A stretch of 64,000 bases of DNA, taken from assembly GCA_022605405.1 (NCBI GenBank), contig JABYQQ010000004.1:2480001-2544000 (forward strand), in the 5' to 3' direction. Below, in pieces: positions 18,501-29,781 of this stretch; position 1 is the first letter of the stretch, and every line of letters begins with the position of its first letter. Below the pieces are notes generated by a model. The model ran no database searches and was not told the DNA's origin. It worked only from the letters and a program-made list of their open reading frames with translations. The stretch is from Earliella scabrosa (taxonomy: Eukaryota > Basidiomycota > Agaricomycetes > Polyporales > Polyporaceae). The translations under genes were made by a program, and so were the position numbers.

Positions 18501-19368
18501 CATTCTGAAGGGCTTAGGCATTGAGAGCGCCCTGTCCACTGCGTATCATCCCCAGACCGACGGACAGTCGGAGCGGTTCAATCAGGAAGTAGAGGCGTAC
18601 TTGCGAGCGTTCTGCAGTCAGCGACGAGATGACTGGGTCAAATGGCTCCCCATTGCAGAGTATGCACTCAACGCCAGAGTTCACTCGTCAACGGGTTACT
18701 CCCCCTTCTTCCTGATGTACGGATACGAACCGCAATTCCTGGTACCTGCCAACCCGGACACACAAGTACCTGCAGCCAACGAGCGACTCGCAGAGCTTGC
18801 CAAGGCGCGTGAGGATGCCACAGCTGCATTGACATTGGCAGCAGAGTGTATGAAGGAGTACTTCGACCGTCACGCACAGGACACCCCGACGTTCACACCT
18901 GGACAGAAAGTGTGGCTGGACACACACAACTTGAGATTCTCAGACATCCCTAAAAAGCTCGCCAACAAGTTTACAGGCCCGTACCCCGTTGTACAACATG
19001 TCGGCGAACTAGCATACGAACTCAAGTTGCCCCACACGATGAAGATCCATCCAGTGTTCCATGTCTCACTCCTTCACGCACACAAGCAGAGTACGCTGCC
19101 AGGACGTGTCTCTCCTGAACCTGCCCCAATTGAAGTCGAAGGTGAGGAAGAGTACAAAGTAGAAGAAGTTCGTAACTCACGCCGATGGGGCAGGTGGCAC
19201 AAGCTGCAGTACTTAGTCCGATGGAAGGGATGGGGTCCAGAGAATGACTCTTGGGAAGATGCGGCGGATGTCGAACATGCAGCCGAACTAGTAGAGGCAT
19301 TCCATAACAGACATCCGGACGCTGATGGACCTCACAAACCCTACACTCCCAAGAAGCGTCACTCATGA
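15580..19368 (+). CDS. pol: Gypsy2 pol, intact: protease, RT, RNase H, integrase, chromodomain
   Basis: This uninterrupted frame of about 1262 codons is entered by a -1 slip from gag. The aspartic protease has VDSGATTTFL near 15750 and IIGLDWL. The RT has VYPLSPNEQ, FTKLDIRWGYNN, GLTNSPSTF and the catalytic YLDD at 16960-16971. RNase H has IEVDASGYATGG and YDKEMLAIIRALEAW. The integrase zinc finger is HHDLPPAGHPGQ...CDTCRRTK. The DDE core has DYIVGLP, KIISDRGPQF and YHPQTDGQSERF, and the GPY-type module is TGPYPVV. The chromodomain at about 19140-19330 has LQYLVRWKGWGPENDSWED. All catalytic acidic residues I can check are present. The product would copy the RNA in particles and insert DNA, with the chromodomain steering it to marked chromatin. 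Only the doubtful gag start and lack of a target duplication argue against activity. Confidence 0.95.
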   Translation: MIRTSLAAAGVGPCTNSRFAVLGSGIIYELDRDGQHFHVPVQLIGKQHRKEVVAMVDSGATTTFLSRRFVKENRVVTRKLATPIPLYNIDGTLNRDGTITDVAILELEIGAHREKVVFTVTDIGMEDIIIGLDWLRKHNPEVDWDQGTLKLSRCPASCRPCFEGQLPAQTDTRDTGVRPTARQRTRQVRKVKEVGKIRATVMVEEDLEPATPSSIPVEWDNSEDALLYSWEQGHALSNAPQLFAMAGYTYSQQLAEQEYQKKEVRPVEQIVPERYHQYLRVFSKDASERLPEHGPYDHAIELVPEAKMFHSRVYPLSPNEQVELDKFLQENLAKGYISESKSPISSPFFFIKKKDGSLRPVQDYRRLNEITVKNRYPIPLVSELVDRLKQAKVFTKLDIRWGYNNIRIKTGDEWKAAFVTNRGLFEPNVMFFGLTNSPSTFSAFMNDIFKDLIVEGKITIYLDDILIFSNDLEAHRAVTREVLKRLAEHDLFCKPEKCEFEVPKVEYLGVLVSHNRVEMDPVKVKGIQEWPTPRNASDVRKFRGFANFYRRFIQDFSRICKPLDRLTGKVPWQWGQDEQEAFDELKRRFVQNPVLCMYDPNKDTRIEVDASGYATGGVLAQLQDDGKWHPVAFHSESMSEAERNYEIYDKEMLAIIRALEAWRHYLEGLPRRFEIQSDHKNLEYWRTAQHLTRRQARWALYLSRFDFEITHKPGTSNGRADALSRRPDHQKDDADDNLDQIVLRPEQFRLLAARRGHNAVVADKALLKRIRTCSEREQEVAEALQKVEKLGPARLQSDLVDWNVEQGLILYRGKVYVPKDEALRTEIVRIHHDLPPAGHPGQWKTLELVSRNYWWPGMGKFVKEYVGTCDTCRRTKPVRSRPQGLLKPNEIPERPGQIVTCDYIVGLPEIDGHNAIQLMADRHGKLVHLVPCSDEIDAGGAADVFIREYFRLHGLPRKIISDRGPQFAADLFRAILKGLGIESALSTAYHPQTDGQSERFNQEVEAYLRAFCSQRRDDWVKWLPIAEYALNARVHSSTGYSPFFLMYGYEPQFLVPANPDTQVPAANERLAELAKAREDATAALTLAAECMKEYFDRHAQDTPTFTPGQKVWLDTHNLRFSDIPKKLANKFTGPYPVVQHVGELAYELKLPHTMKIHPVFHVSLLHAHKQSTLPGRVSPEPAPIEVEGEEEYKVEEVRNSRRWGRWHKLQYLVRWKGWGPENDSWEDAADVEHAAELVEAFHNRHPDADGPHKPYTPKKRHS

Positions 19369-19381
19369 GAACATGAGCCTT

Positions 19382-19394
19382 AGGAGGGGGGTAC
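19382..19394 (+). promoter_or_regulatory. Gypsy2 polypurine tract
   Basis: AGGAGGGGGGTAC lies immediately before the 3' LTR. The reverse complement of the same tract follows the inverted LTR piece at 56293-56305. Confidence 0.8.
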
Positions 19395-19841
19395 TGTCAC
19401 GAACAGTCCCTCAGCGCCTAGGGAAGCGCCCAACTAACCACCGTTCACGACCGTTCACTGGTTTCATTGTTCGCTATCTCCATTGTACTTCCAGATTCCA
19501 GACCCCCTTTTGTTTCTTCTTCTTTGTTCCAGACACAATTGTCATCATACCATTGTATCTCCTCCATTGTTCCGTCACTCTATTGTTCTATTGTTCTTCA
19601 AGTGCTATTGTTCTAACTGTAGATATAAACCCTAGCACTTGCTACCTGGAGACCTCAGTTTCGACCTCTTGTCTCCAGGTAAGCCTCACTTGTATTTCAC
19701 TTGTAGATACTTCGCTCAATACAACTTGTCTCCAGCCCTGCGTGTCGAGCCTTGCTTCACTCTCGCTGCACAAGCGCTTGTTGGACGCCCTCGCTTGCCT
19801 CATTGTTCTCTCCTTGTCTTGCTTGACCCCAGGTTGCGACA
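19395..19841 (+). repeat. Gypsy2 copy B 3' LTR, more decayed than the 5' LTR
   Basis: It has the same length as 13451-13897. Most differences are C in the 5' LTR against T here, often at CG sites. For example, the last 80 bases read TTG or ATTG where the 5' LTR has TCG or GTCG. Confidence 0.93.
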
Positions 19842-22800
19842 CAGGTGTGCGCCGGGAGCCTGGGATGTTTGATCGGAAGTTATCTGTGGGTGCAATTCTT
19901 GATATTGGACGGTGATCTGGCAGCCGGCGCTTAGCCATCAAGCCCATATCACTTTGCCCCATATCTGTTTGATGTCTGGCCCATGACCCTCCAGTATTGA
20001 AGCACCGGTCAGAAATTATCTGGCCACCCCGAATTTCCAGATATTGGAACCGACCCCAGGCTCACCTGAGCACGTAGTGGAACATAGATGTCTAGTGATT
20101 TTAGAGCTCCCAGCTCATGTGTGGGCAATTTGCTTCAGTGCCTGTTGCATCCATGTATAATTGATGTGATCTTTTTAAATGCTAGAAACACATCACTCAC
20201 ACTGTCACACAGACTTGGTTTGAAATGGGCCATGTATGGCAGAAACGATTAATGAGATGAGTGGATAGATAATATACTAGGCATATTTGGTTGTTATACA
20301 GTTACTAGTAATATACTGTCACATTTACATGTTGTTTTGAACATGTGTGCATTTGCTATCAAACACTGTATGTTTTCCATTTCATACAGTGCAATCACTC
20401 AATGGACATCAAGTCCGTATCACTTTGCCAGGCATTTATTTGATGTCTTGAGCATAATCAGAAAAATCAGAGCTCACTTGCCTAAGCATGCAGTAAAGCA
20501 TACAGTGAACAACTGGAATCAATAGTGGGGAAGAAACTACATAATCTAGTTGAAGTTCAGCATATATCAAAGTGGTACCTTCAATACAATGAAGTGGTTT
20601 ATATTTCAGTCATTTATTTACTTTGCCTGATATTTCTGCAATGGCAATTGGATATGGTTCACTATAAATATGACCACTAGATAGAGCTCATTTTTTGGTT
20701 TCAATGGTCTATACATTCATATTTTTATAAGCAAATCAAGGTGATAAACAGTATTTATTTGATTATAAATCAGCATAGTACACAAATATTACATAAACCA
20801 GTCCAAAAAGATGATCTAGTACATGCACTTCTAATGGTATATAATATGTATAGATGTTGATATGCATTAGAATGTATACTGATGTAACTTGCACGGCATC
20901 TGGTCATGTGATCGCAAAATAAGCGCCCATCAACTGATAACTCCAAACCTCCCTAGCTTTGAGGGCACCGGTCACCTGCTGGTGCCCTCAAAGCTAGGGA
21001 GGTTTGGAGTTATTGCTCTGATCTGTAGACAGATGTTATCTGAATATTATGAAACTAGGCTCATTCTGATGGCATTCAATAGAGCCATAAAACCATAGAC
21101 ACTCAATACTTACTACAACAACAGTATCTATAGTAGTGGCAAGCTGTACCCAAGGCATTAAAGTGACCCTATTGCCACCCACCCTAACCCTGTGTCAGGG
21201 TTTGATGGTAAGAAACTTTGTTACTGGCTCTTATGTCATCTGTTAGCGCAGCGTAAGTAGAGAGTAAGCGGAGTCTGAATGTTGTTCTCATGGGGTCGAA
21301 AAGGTGTTTGGTGTTTAATGGGCAATGTCACTCCTTAAAGAACAATTTCTTTGGTTTTCTCATCAATTGTAACTGGTAGGTGGATGTCCAGAAAAAAGCA
21401 AAAATAAAAATGCACACAGCCAGAATTGAACCTGTGGCTTCAGCATTTGAGGTGGGGACCGGCAATGCCTGCGAGCCAGATTGTGTTTGTCTGTGTTTGG
21501 ACCTTGATCAGACACTGATGAATGGTGGTAGCAGAAATTCTACAAAGTGTGTGGCCTCACAGTTGAGAAGATGTCCCTCTATAAAATGTGCGATTGAAAC
21601 AGGATTCAGTCCTCTATGTTTTGTTCAAAATACATTTGCAAAATATTACTGGCAAGTAACAGAAACACTGCATGCTATCTGAAGAAATACCATACAGACA
21701 CACCGTAACTCACATTTTTGATGAACAAAACACGGACAATACTGTATCTATGGGAACGTGTGATGTGTTCAGACAAAGGCTTGTGTTGTTGAGGCCACAA
21801 ACTTTGCGCACTCTCCGTGCCCCTTGCATACGTGCATGTGGGGGTGCGTGACCATGTTTACACAGGTCATATGGGATGTGTTCTCACACGTGCGATCTTG
21901 CCCGACGAAGCTTGAAGCTCTAAGTGGGATGCCATGCTGACAGATTACAGTTGCGAGAGTGGGATAACAATCTGGGACATCTAAGTATTAAGTGTAGCTG
22001 TATGTGATCAAACATTTCTGACCATTCCCTTACTACTATCTCTGTATTCACTGTACTCACGTTGCCAGTCACTTCTCGGTGGCAGTTGACCCTTTCTACT
22101 GACTGGTTTACCTGAAATGGTAGAGAATTATAGCTAATAATGCATACAATGTTTTGTTCTGGACATTTCAGTGGTGATTCTGCCTGTCTAGCCGTTAATT
22201 GCACGTACTTCCAGTTGGCAAGTTCTTAGCGCTCGCCATGGCATCTCAATTCAGGATACCACATCCCGGTCGGGTGTTAGATGTCTAAGCGGGCCAAGTG
22301 TGGTATAGGCATTGCCTGTCCCCATTTAAGATAGTTTACCACTGCACCACTTGAACACATATGGTCAGAGAGGTAAATACAATATATATCATACTTTGTT
22401 GGACTTATGCAAATGTGCTGGAGACTGTGACTACTCTGCTCTCCAGTCTAATGTATACTACTGTTCTGTTATATATCATTTATAGTATATCAAAATGCGA
22501 CACATTAGGCTTCTATAACATGAAAAATTGATCATAAATCTCTTGTTCAATTGCTGCCATATGCTGGTACTAGTTACCAATTATTTCTTCCAGCAATGTA
22601 CTGATGCAAAGTATGGCTGCTAATGCAAAGCTGGTGCTGTTTCTTGAAGCAGGACTTGTGAGTAGTCTGAAACTGCATGCATCATAGGTTTGCTGTCATA
22701 TCTGAGACATCTAATTTTTCTAAAAGTTCTAAAATCTCCAAGACATTTTTAGAGATTCTTAGAGGTTTTTTAGAAAAAAGACATCTGCTGATGGCCTACT
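19842..22800. other. AT-rich intergenic stretch, no gene seen
   Basis: Only short open frames occur. I noticed a repeat-end sequence at about 20200-20262 (GGGCCAT...GGCAG...ACGATTAATGAG, see the R2 family), a perfect hairpin at 20937-21013, and telomere-like CCCTAACCC near 21182. The tRNA-like B-box on the minus strand near 21420-21440 is too weak to call. Confidence 0.6.
20937..21013. repeat. Perfect 33-bp inverted repeat with 11-nt loop
   Basis: Arms 20937-20969 and 20981-21013 are exact reverse complements (ATAACTCCAAACC... against ...GGTTTGGAGTTAT), with loop GGTCACCTGCT. The arms are more GC-rich than the surroundings. This could be a tiny foldback MITE or a hairpin RNA locus. No target duplication is obvious. 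Confidence 0.9.
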
Positions 22801-25588
22801 GATGTGTTGATATGCCGCAATGCAGGACACCAGTGCATTCCAGCTCACGGTGAGTTACATTCTGAGAATCTCATGTCTGTGCCCCACATTACTGCTCCAT
22901 CCACCTCCATTACCCCACCTCTGTCACCAACACGGGGTTTATTGCTTGCAAGGTGTGCAAGTTGGCGCTGGCCACCCAGTTTGTATGCATGTTCTCCAAA
23001 GTTGTTCATGTGCTGTACAGCTGTTTTTGCACTCACCTCCTGTGCATTCAGGTCTATTGTTCTTTCTAACATACTTTTACTGTACTTATCTGTGTACATC
23101 TCATTCTACGCTAGTCCTTGTCACTGTAGCATAGTAGTCATGTACTTGAGCTAGTGTCAATGATAATCTCAATTATTGAACTGAACGGGTGTGCACTGTC
23201 TATTGTGAGAGAAGGCAATCATATACCCTGCATATACACAGACTATATCCATGAGATTTCACAATATTGTCACAATATCCACAAAGGGACCTGTGAATGT
23301 GCACACATTTGACATCATGGAAAATATTGATTATATATCACAACATAGGGCAACTATGTCATGATATTCCATAAAATGTCATAATATGTGCATGTGAGGC
23401 TTTCCCTGATGTGCTTCTGACCTCTTCTGACCTCCAGACTTCAGTTCTGACCTCTGACCTCCAACTTTGACCCTCTGCTCAACCTTTTCTCTATCAACTC
23501 TCATTAGATCTAACATCTGATGCTTTTTTGCCCCTCCTAGGGAATAGCAAGGGTGAATCTTGGATATTTTCACACTCACCCTTACCCTTATGCTTCAAAA
23601 CCCTTACCCTTGACAAGGGTCAAGGGTTTGAGCAAGGGTCCAGATTTCCTGACCTTACCCTTATCCTTTAGTGAAACTCTTCACAACCCTTGAGGGTTTC
23701 CATGTAAAAGAAGGTCATAAAGCCTTGGCAATGTCTGAATAAGTGCTCTTCAGTGTGTATAAAGCCTCCTAGACCCACATTGATACTATGATTCAACACT
23801 TACTGTGATTAGCTGACTACACAGTCTGACTTACTAAAGTGTATAAAGTCCATATACACACATTGATCAAACCCTTCAACCCTTGCCAAGGGTCAAGAGT
23901 TTGACAAGGGTCTTAAGAAGTGAACACTTACCAACTGTCATGGTGAGAGTTGAGTTGCGGTGGTGGCACTGCCTTGTAGTTCCTGGTCACAAAAGTGAAC
24001 CAGGACTCAACACGAGTAAAGATGAGTCCATGCGGGGTAGGGGTCCACGTGGGTTTGTGTTTCAGGTGCTCGTTACGGGCAGGTTGCTTCCATGGGACCT
24101 CCGACACTGCTAGCCGCCGATAGTCTTTCCGTTGCTTGATTAATGTTGCTGTCTGGGACAGTCTGTCTTGTCAGCAGGGCATGGAGCGTGTATAGGGTCT
24201 TTCAATTCTTTGCGTTCAGTTCAGTTCAGTTCAGTTCAGTTCAGAACGCCTCGTCTCCACCAACAGCAGAGTGATGGGTGGTGGTGGCTTTTCTAACTCG
24301 GTCATTGTAGTGCGCCATTGCATGGGCACACATGGAAGCAGGCCAAGAAGACCTCACTTCGTTGTTTGTTGTTTGTTGTTTGTTGTTTGTTGTTCATCGT
24401 TCGTCGTTCATCGTTCCTCGGTCATTGTCTGTCGGTCTCATCAACGCAAGCAGTCAATCAACTAGCACGCAGTCCACCGGAGGTTGTCTTTTGATGAAAC
24501 ATGGTCACTGGTCAGTGGCTGGTAGCTCGTGATACGGTCAGAGTGTCTCTGAACCGGCTGTGGAGTTGACGAGTTGCCGGTACCGGTCGGACAGTCGGTT
24601 GGTTGATCCAATCACATTGGTCGTCCGAGGATTCTCCATGTACTTAGTAGTGGCCAGCTGGTAGTGGTCACCAGAGCAGGGTATCCCCCCTTCCCTCACA
24701 AGCATTCTTTCCCCCTCAGAGTTCGGATCTCATCGCGTGATGACCGTTGTTGCGGTCGAGCCTTTCGTCGTCGGTCTTTCAGTTCTCCTCGTCGTACTCC
24801 TCTTGTCCCTCATTGCACTTCGTCTGTTCGTCGTCGTCCGTTCCTCAGTCCTCGCACGACCGTCCCTTGTCTCTCGACCGTTGATCAAACTCGTCCGTAC
24901 CGTCGTTCGGTCCATCGTACGTCCGTCGCACTTCGCAGCCCGTTCTATCTTGTCCCGTTCGACCGCAGACCGTCGGTCGTTGTCATTGTTAGAGCTTGTA
25001 GCTCTCGTAGACAGGCTCGTCAGTCTCTCTGGACTCCTCCTTCTTGTTTCTTGTTCTTCTGGTTGTTCAGGTGTTTTTCACACTTGGCCTCTCAGTTGAC
25101 GTATTATCGTGCTCAGCCTGGCATGATATCTTCCTTCCTACTGGCGTCCACAGCTCAGATCCTGGAGGATTTCTTCAAAAATTCACTCAGCCATAGCAGA
25201 TGACCTCTGCTGTTCAGAGATATACTGTGTGCATAGGGTGGAAGACGGGAAGGGGGCGGTAGGAGAGGATTGGTGTTGGACGTGAATTTAACGCTGAATT
25301 ACCTGCGGCTTCGGCTAATCGACCAGTCTGCCTTGCGAACTGAATTGCGAACTGAACTTGAAGAATTGAGAGGCCCTTATATGCGTGCTTCTGCAGGTCG
25401 GTCTAGTATTTGCGGTTTCATTGGCAGTGCGACACTCGAATTGATTGAGAGGTATGGGGAGCCTATGTGATGTACGTAAGTATACGTCGGACTACACTGT
25501 GCTATATGCATATGCATCGTGCAGAGGCAATGCTAAAGGGACCCACAGAGTGGTGGGAGGGAGCACAGAGATCTACAATCATTGCTCC
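22801..25588. other. Intergenic stretch with simple repeats, no supported gene
   Basis: Contents are low-complexity blocks: CTTCTGACCTC words near 23400-23465; CCCTTACCC / AAGGGTCAAGGGT palindromic words at 23577-23660 and 23875-23915; six TTCAG units at 24215-24244; GTTGTTT units at about 24361-24390; and CGTCGTT-rich DNA at 24700-25000. Open frames in the last block have skewed composition (Ser/Arg or Val/Leu) in several frames at once and are probably not genes. Confidence 0.5.
24215..24244 (+). repeat. TTCAG pentanucleotide microsatellite, six units
   Basis: Six uninterrupted TTCAG units. A second simple repeat of GTTGTTT follows at about 24361-24390. Confidence 0.9.
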
Positions 25589-26450
25589 ATCACCAAAAGT
25601 TAAGTTCACATATACTTGGTTTCAATCTGTTGATCAAAGCATGAAACATCACTCAAAGGTTTACATTTCATGGAACACTCTTTTGAACTGAGCATTGACT
25701 GCCATCAGATACGTCAGATAATCTCATCTCTCCATTTTGCAGTGAACGAACTTTTATCACAAACTTTCATCACTTCAATGAACTTTTCCAAGTATAGTAT
25801 AGAATTCCAGTAAGCCAGACAGTGTTTGAATGGCACATTTTAAACTATTGAGTTTGTCGCGACCTGGGGTCAAGCGAGACGAGGATGGAACGACGAGGCG
25901 AGCGAGGGTGTCTAACGAGCGCTTGTGCAGCGAGAGTGGAGCAAGGCTCGACACGCAGGGCTGGAGACAAGTTGTATTGAGCGAAGTATCTACAAGTGAA
26001 ATACAAGTGAGGCTTACCTGGAGACAAGAGGTCGAAACTGAGATCTCCAGGTAGCAAGTGCTAGGGTTTATATCTACGGTTAGAACAATAGCGCTTGGAG
26101 AACAATAGAACAATAGAGTGATGGAACAATGAAGGAGATACAATGATATGACGACAATTGTGTCTGAAACAAAGAAGAAGAAACAAAAGGGGGTCTGGAA
26201 TCTGGAAGTACAATGGAGACAGCGAACAATGGAAACAGTGAACGGTCGTGAACGGTGGTTAGTTGGGCGCTTCCCTAGGCGCTGAGGGACCGTTCGTGAC
26301 ACTGTTGCATATGGCTTTATGCAGCATAGCATGCCACTCTTTTTGCTCATCATACTAGCTGATTTCTGTCATCTCAACACAGTATTTATTTGTTGCAGGA
26401 TTTAACATGTATTGTGACTATGAGGTGATCTTCTCAATAACACATAATAC
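25589..26450 (+). repeat. R2 dispersed repeat, copy a, split by a solo LTR
   Basis: 25589-25854 plus 26302-26450 match 38222-38614 and, inverted, 41368-41890 and 63190-63560. Typical text: AAGCATGAAACATCACTCAA, GAACTTTTCCAAGTA, GCAGCATAGCATGCCACTC. It has no coding capacity, so it is probably a non-autonomous transposon. Confidence 0.75.
25855..26301 (-). repeat. Solo LTR of gypsy2
   Basis: A complete 447-bp LTR in reverse orientation (TGTCGCGAC... to ...GTTCGTGACA) sits inside an R2 repeat with no internal element DNA. Flanking pentamers (GAGTT and CTGTT) do not match, so the LTR may come from recombination between different copies. Confidence 0.92.
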
Positions 26451-26509
26451 TTTCTATCCATGTCAGTTCATTTCTTTACAGCATTTGTTCATTTATAGAG
26501 CACAAGCAG

Positions 26510-28686
26510 CTCAGAATATTACACTACTAGTATGCATGTTTTCAATGATACATGTTACTCTACACAACTTCAGAAACACTACATTGTTTATGGCAAGTGA
26601 AAGTTGTAGGTAACACTGAGTTATTGACTACCATTACAAGACCTTACAGAGCCCAGAAGGATGATCATTGGTATCTCCCGTGTTATAAGCTGGTGGTCTA
26701 ATTCTGGCTGGATATATTTCAAGATCAACATGGGCATATGACCAATTGTTCGAGAAGTTGCAATGATTGTCAACTTTCTATACTTCAATGTACATATAAC
26801 GGCTCAGTAGCATATAAAATGGATAGAGATGATACAATAGAGAATTATCATAAAATTTCGGTAATTTTTGCTATAGAACTGATGGAGTTATTCAGTAAAT
26901 AGTGGATAGATTGTTCAGTTGTGATGAGAATATTCCCACGGTGGTGCGATTGGAGAGAGCTCATTTTTCCAGTTCTAATGGTATATAATACTCTGTACAT
27001 TCATTAGAAACTGACAGAGATACACTCTGAAGCACAGTAGCCACTGGAGAATCCCAAACTACTGTTAATGGCCCATAGAACACAATGGTCTCATTGCATA
27101 GAGCTGGTTTTCCGCTTCTCAATGACCTATAACACTTTATTCTCATGACCCTTCATTGTTCTACTAACCAATATTTACTTGTTGATCAAGCACAAACAGC
27201 TTGGAATAATACTCTACTAGCATGCCAAATTTGCGATTTCAATGATATATAACACTGTATACAACTCCAGAAACACTACATGGTATATAGAAAGTGGAAC
27301 ATGTGGGTAACACTGACCTCGCTTACTGTATGCTGCTACACAATAACCAAATGCTGCTAGTTTATACTATATACTGCAAGAGCATACGAAGCACACAAGT
27401 AAATTAATGACCCATGATGTATGGTGCATGAATAGTCTATTGGATAACACCTCTACTCTCTATGCTTGTGGTTGAGAGTTCAGGTCTTGCTATTTGCATT
27501 TTTGAGCTTCAATTCTTTGAACAATTGAACATTAGAAATCTAAAAGCATGTTCAATGGCGCATTCAGTAATAATGGAAATATTCCCACAGTAGTGCCATT
27601 GAGAAGAACTCATTTTTCCGGTCCTAATGATATATAACACTTCATGTATCGCATAGGAACCGACAGAGATACACTTTGAAGCAAGTAGTACTAGCTTGTG
27701 CACAGCCGCATCAATAGCCGCTGTGCAGGGACTAGAACCATTGGCTTCAAAGTGTATCTCTGTCAGTTTCTAATGGAAGTATAGAGTGTTATATACCATT
27801 AGGACCGGAAAAATGAGCTCTCTTCAATCGCACCACTGTGGGAATATTCTCACCACAACTGAACGATCTATTCACTATTTACTGAATAGCTCTGTCAGTT
27901 CAATAGCGAAAATTACGGAAAAATGATGATAATTCTCTATTGTATCATCTCTATCCAATCCATATACTCCTGAGCTGTTATATGTACATTGAAGTATGGA
28001 AAGTTGACAATCATTGCAACTTTCGAACATTTGGCCAATAAATGTGTTTGTTGATACATATTGAAGTGGATTAAATAGATGTGTAATGGGTCTAGAAGAT
28101 CAATATATAATGGACAATGATCCAGTGCAACCACATATGCATACTGAAGCCAAATCATGCTCACAATCCAGCCAACCTTCCGCAGTTGGGCAAGTGTATA
28201 TGAGCTATAACTTTTGTACTAATAGTTCATACACACTTGCAGTAAGTCCATCTAAAAGATGCAGATCATGCCTACCAAACAATATAAAAACATGTTTGTC
28301 ACAGAGTTACATGTATAGACAGTAGTAGATGAAGTCATTAGAAGTGATAGAAAGAGCCACTAGTAAATAGTAGTATAGACGCCAATGGACCACCAAGCAT
28401 GTGCCAACACAATGTAGTAAGCACCGGCGATGCCAGCAGCCGAGCCGCGGGGGAGAGCATAAGAAAAGTAGTCAATGTGGCTGTGTCCAGTGGTAAGAAA
28501 TGGGTAAGAAATTTCAACCCTAACCCTGTGGTGGGCATCTAAAAGTAAGTAATTTTGTTACCTGAGATGACATAAGTTGTATGGAGGAGTAACAAAAATG
28601 TTTCCCACGGTGACCGAGTTGCGTCACAAGCGCCGGGCCAAAAGCTCCCCATAAGAACGATTAATTCGTAAACTCATCAATCGTAA
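26510..28686 (-). repeat. R1 dispersed repeat block, copy i, with inner palindrome
   Basis: The end is at 28686 (reverse of TTACGATTGATGAG). The body at 27960-28686 matches 61341-62110 in reverse. A palindromic part centred near 27705 (about 27545-27890) and further related DNA down to about 26510 match 62110-62905. Small open frames here recur in the other copies but have no recognisable domain. One stretch contains ACCCTAACCC (telomere-like). Confidence 0.7.
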
Positions 28687-29066
28687 TGGGTACAAAGATC
28701 AAGCAAGAGATTGACGACCATTGACTGGGATGAGCTTCCTCATCCGGATGCGTGCACTATAGTAGTAGTACTCAGAGAGGTGGACTCGTGTGTCTCAGAA
28801 TTCTCTATCTCCATCTTCAACTGGGCCCAGCCAACAAGCTCTGCGAGATGGCTTGAATAATAGAGCTTGAGGTGCAGCTTGGCTGGGTGTTTGTTGAAGT
28901 GGCTGGTTGTCCACAGATTGATGGGATAGTCTGAGAAGATAAGCCAGGCTGGGGCTTGAGCACCCTGAGGAATGACTCTGGACGGTGGCTCAGGATACAG
29001 AGAAGGGCTGTCAGAAGGCTCCAAGAGCCCAGGCAGAGGATTGCACGGGTGGTCTGTGGGCCCAAC

Positions 29067-29781
29067 TAGTGTTGCAGGGTCCAGTCCTACGACCGGTCGG
29101 GAACTGCAAAATGACCTGACCAGAACTGAAAAGAACCGGACCAGAACTGAAAATTATCAGTCAAGTTATTAGTTCAGTTCCAGTTATTTTTTTCAGCCAT
29201 ATGTCAGAACTGGTCCATAACCGGTCCCGACCGGTCATGAACTGGTACAAATAGTACCCCATATTGTAGCGAATAATTCTACGATTCCAACAGTATATAA
29301 CATGATATATTCTGAATCAGAACTGCATGTGCTAGAATCAAAATAAACTTGCCCATTTTGGGACAGATGCACTGTCTTTCCAGGTGACAGACACCCAACC
29401 ATCCAATCTGGCAACCTAGGCGCTGAGTCTGGCACATAAGTGCCCGTGTATAATGTGCTGGTCACACATCTGTCCCAATATGGGCATGTTTGTTTTGAAC
29501 ATAGCACGTTCAGTTTTGATCCAAAACATATAGTTATATATACTGTCAGATTCCCATGGCTCTGGGCTACGTTTTCAGCAAAAGTTCAAATTTCAGCACA
29601 GCCGCTTTGCAACCAGTCAAGGACCGGTCATAACCGAGGACCAGACCGAGGTTCGGTTCAGTTATGGTAGAACTGAACATTTGGTCCGGTTCTCTCAAAT
29701 CGAACTGGTCAAGTTCGGTTAAAAGTCCGGTATTCTCCGGAGAGGTCAAAAAACCGAACTTGCCCGGACCCTGCAACACTA
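29067..29781. mobile_element. Non-autonomous hAT MITE with perfect ends
   Basis: This 715-bp element has 16-bp terminal repeats TAGTGTTGCAGGGTCC and GGACCCTGCAACACTA. It is flanked by the perfect 8-bp duplication GGCCCAAC (29059-29066 and 29782-29789). Subterminal zones are rich in ACCGGTC words, as in the autonomous-type hAT end at 12508-12704. No transposase frame is present. The inner part holds an imperfect palindrome (29280-29370 with 29466-29552) that also occurs at about 39850-40110. Confidence 0.93.
29280..29552. repeat. Imperfect palindrome inside the hAT MITE
   Basis: The left part (AGTATATAAC ... TAAACTTGCCCATTTTGGG) and right part (CCCAATATGGGCATGTTTG ... TATATATACTGTCAG) are diverged inverted repeats of about 85 bases. 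A related palindrome lies at about 39850-40110. I infer a separate small foldback element captured by the MITE. Confidence 0.6.

Larger units (their letters stand above)
13451..19841 (+). mobile_element. Gypsy2 copy B: near-intact Ty3/gypsy chromovirus
   Basis: Two LTRs of exactly 447 bp (13451-13897 and 19395-19841) start TGTCACGAAC and end GCGACA. They enclose a leader, gag and an uninterrupted pol. The flanks do not form a duplication (CCGTT on the left, CAGGT on the right). The left flank is gypsy2 gag DNA of copy A but the right flank is unrelated. The element therefore probably arrived at its present context by recombination, or one side was deleted. The family is present in several further pieces at 25855, 53786 and 56004-60016. 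Confidence 0.93.

Noticed and set aside
21400..21490. tRNA-like or SINE-like B box on the minus strand (GGTTCAATTCTGG)
   Set aside because: No matching acceptor, D or anticodon stems could be drawn, and no second copy seen.
24664..25203. Ser/Arg-rich open frame
   Set aside because: Two frames are open at once in TCGTCGTT-rich DNA, with no domain. Probably compositional.
25855..26301. Open frames in both directions in the solo LTR
   Set aside because: The same frames occur in every gypsy2 LTR and cover promoter and terminal repeat sequence.
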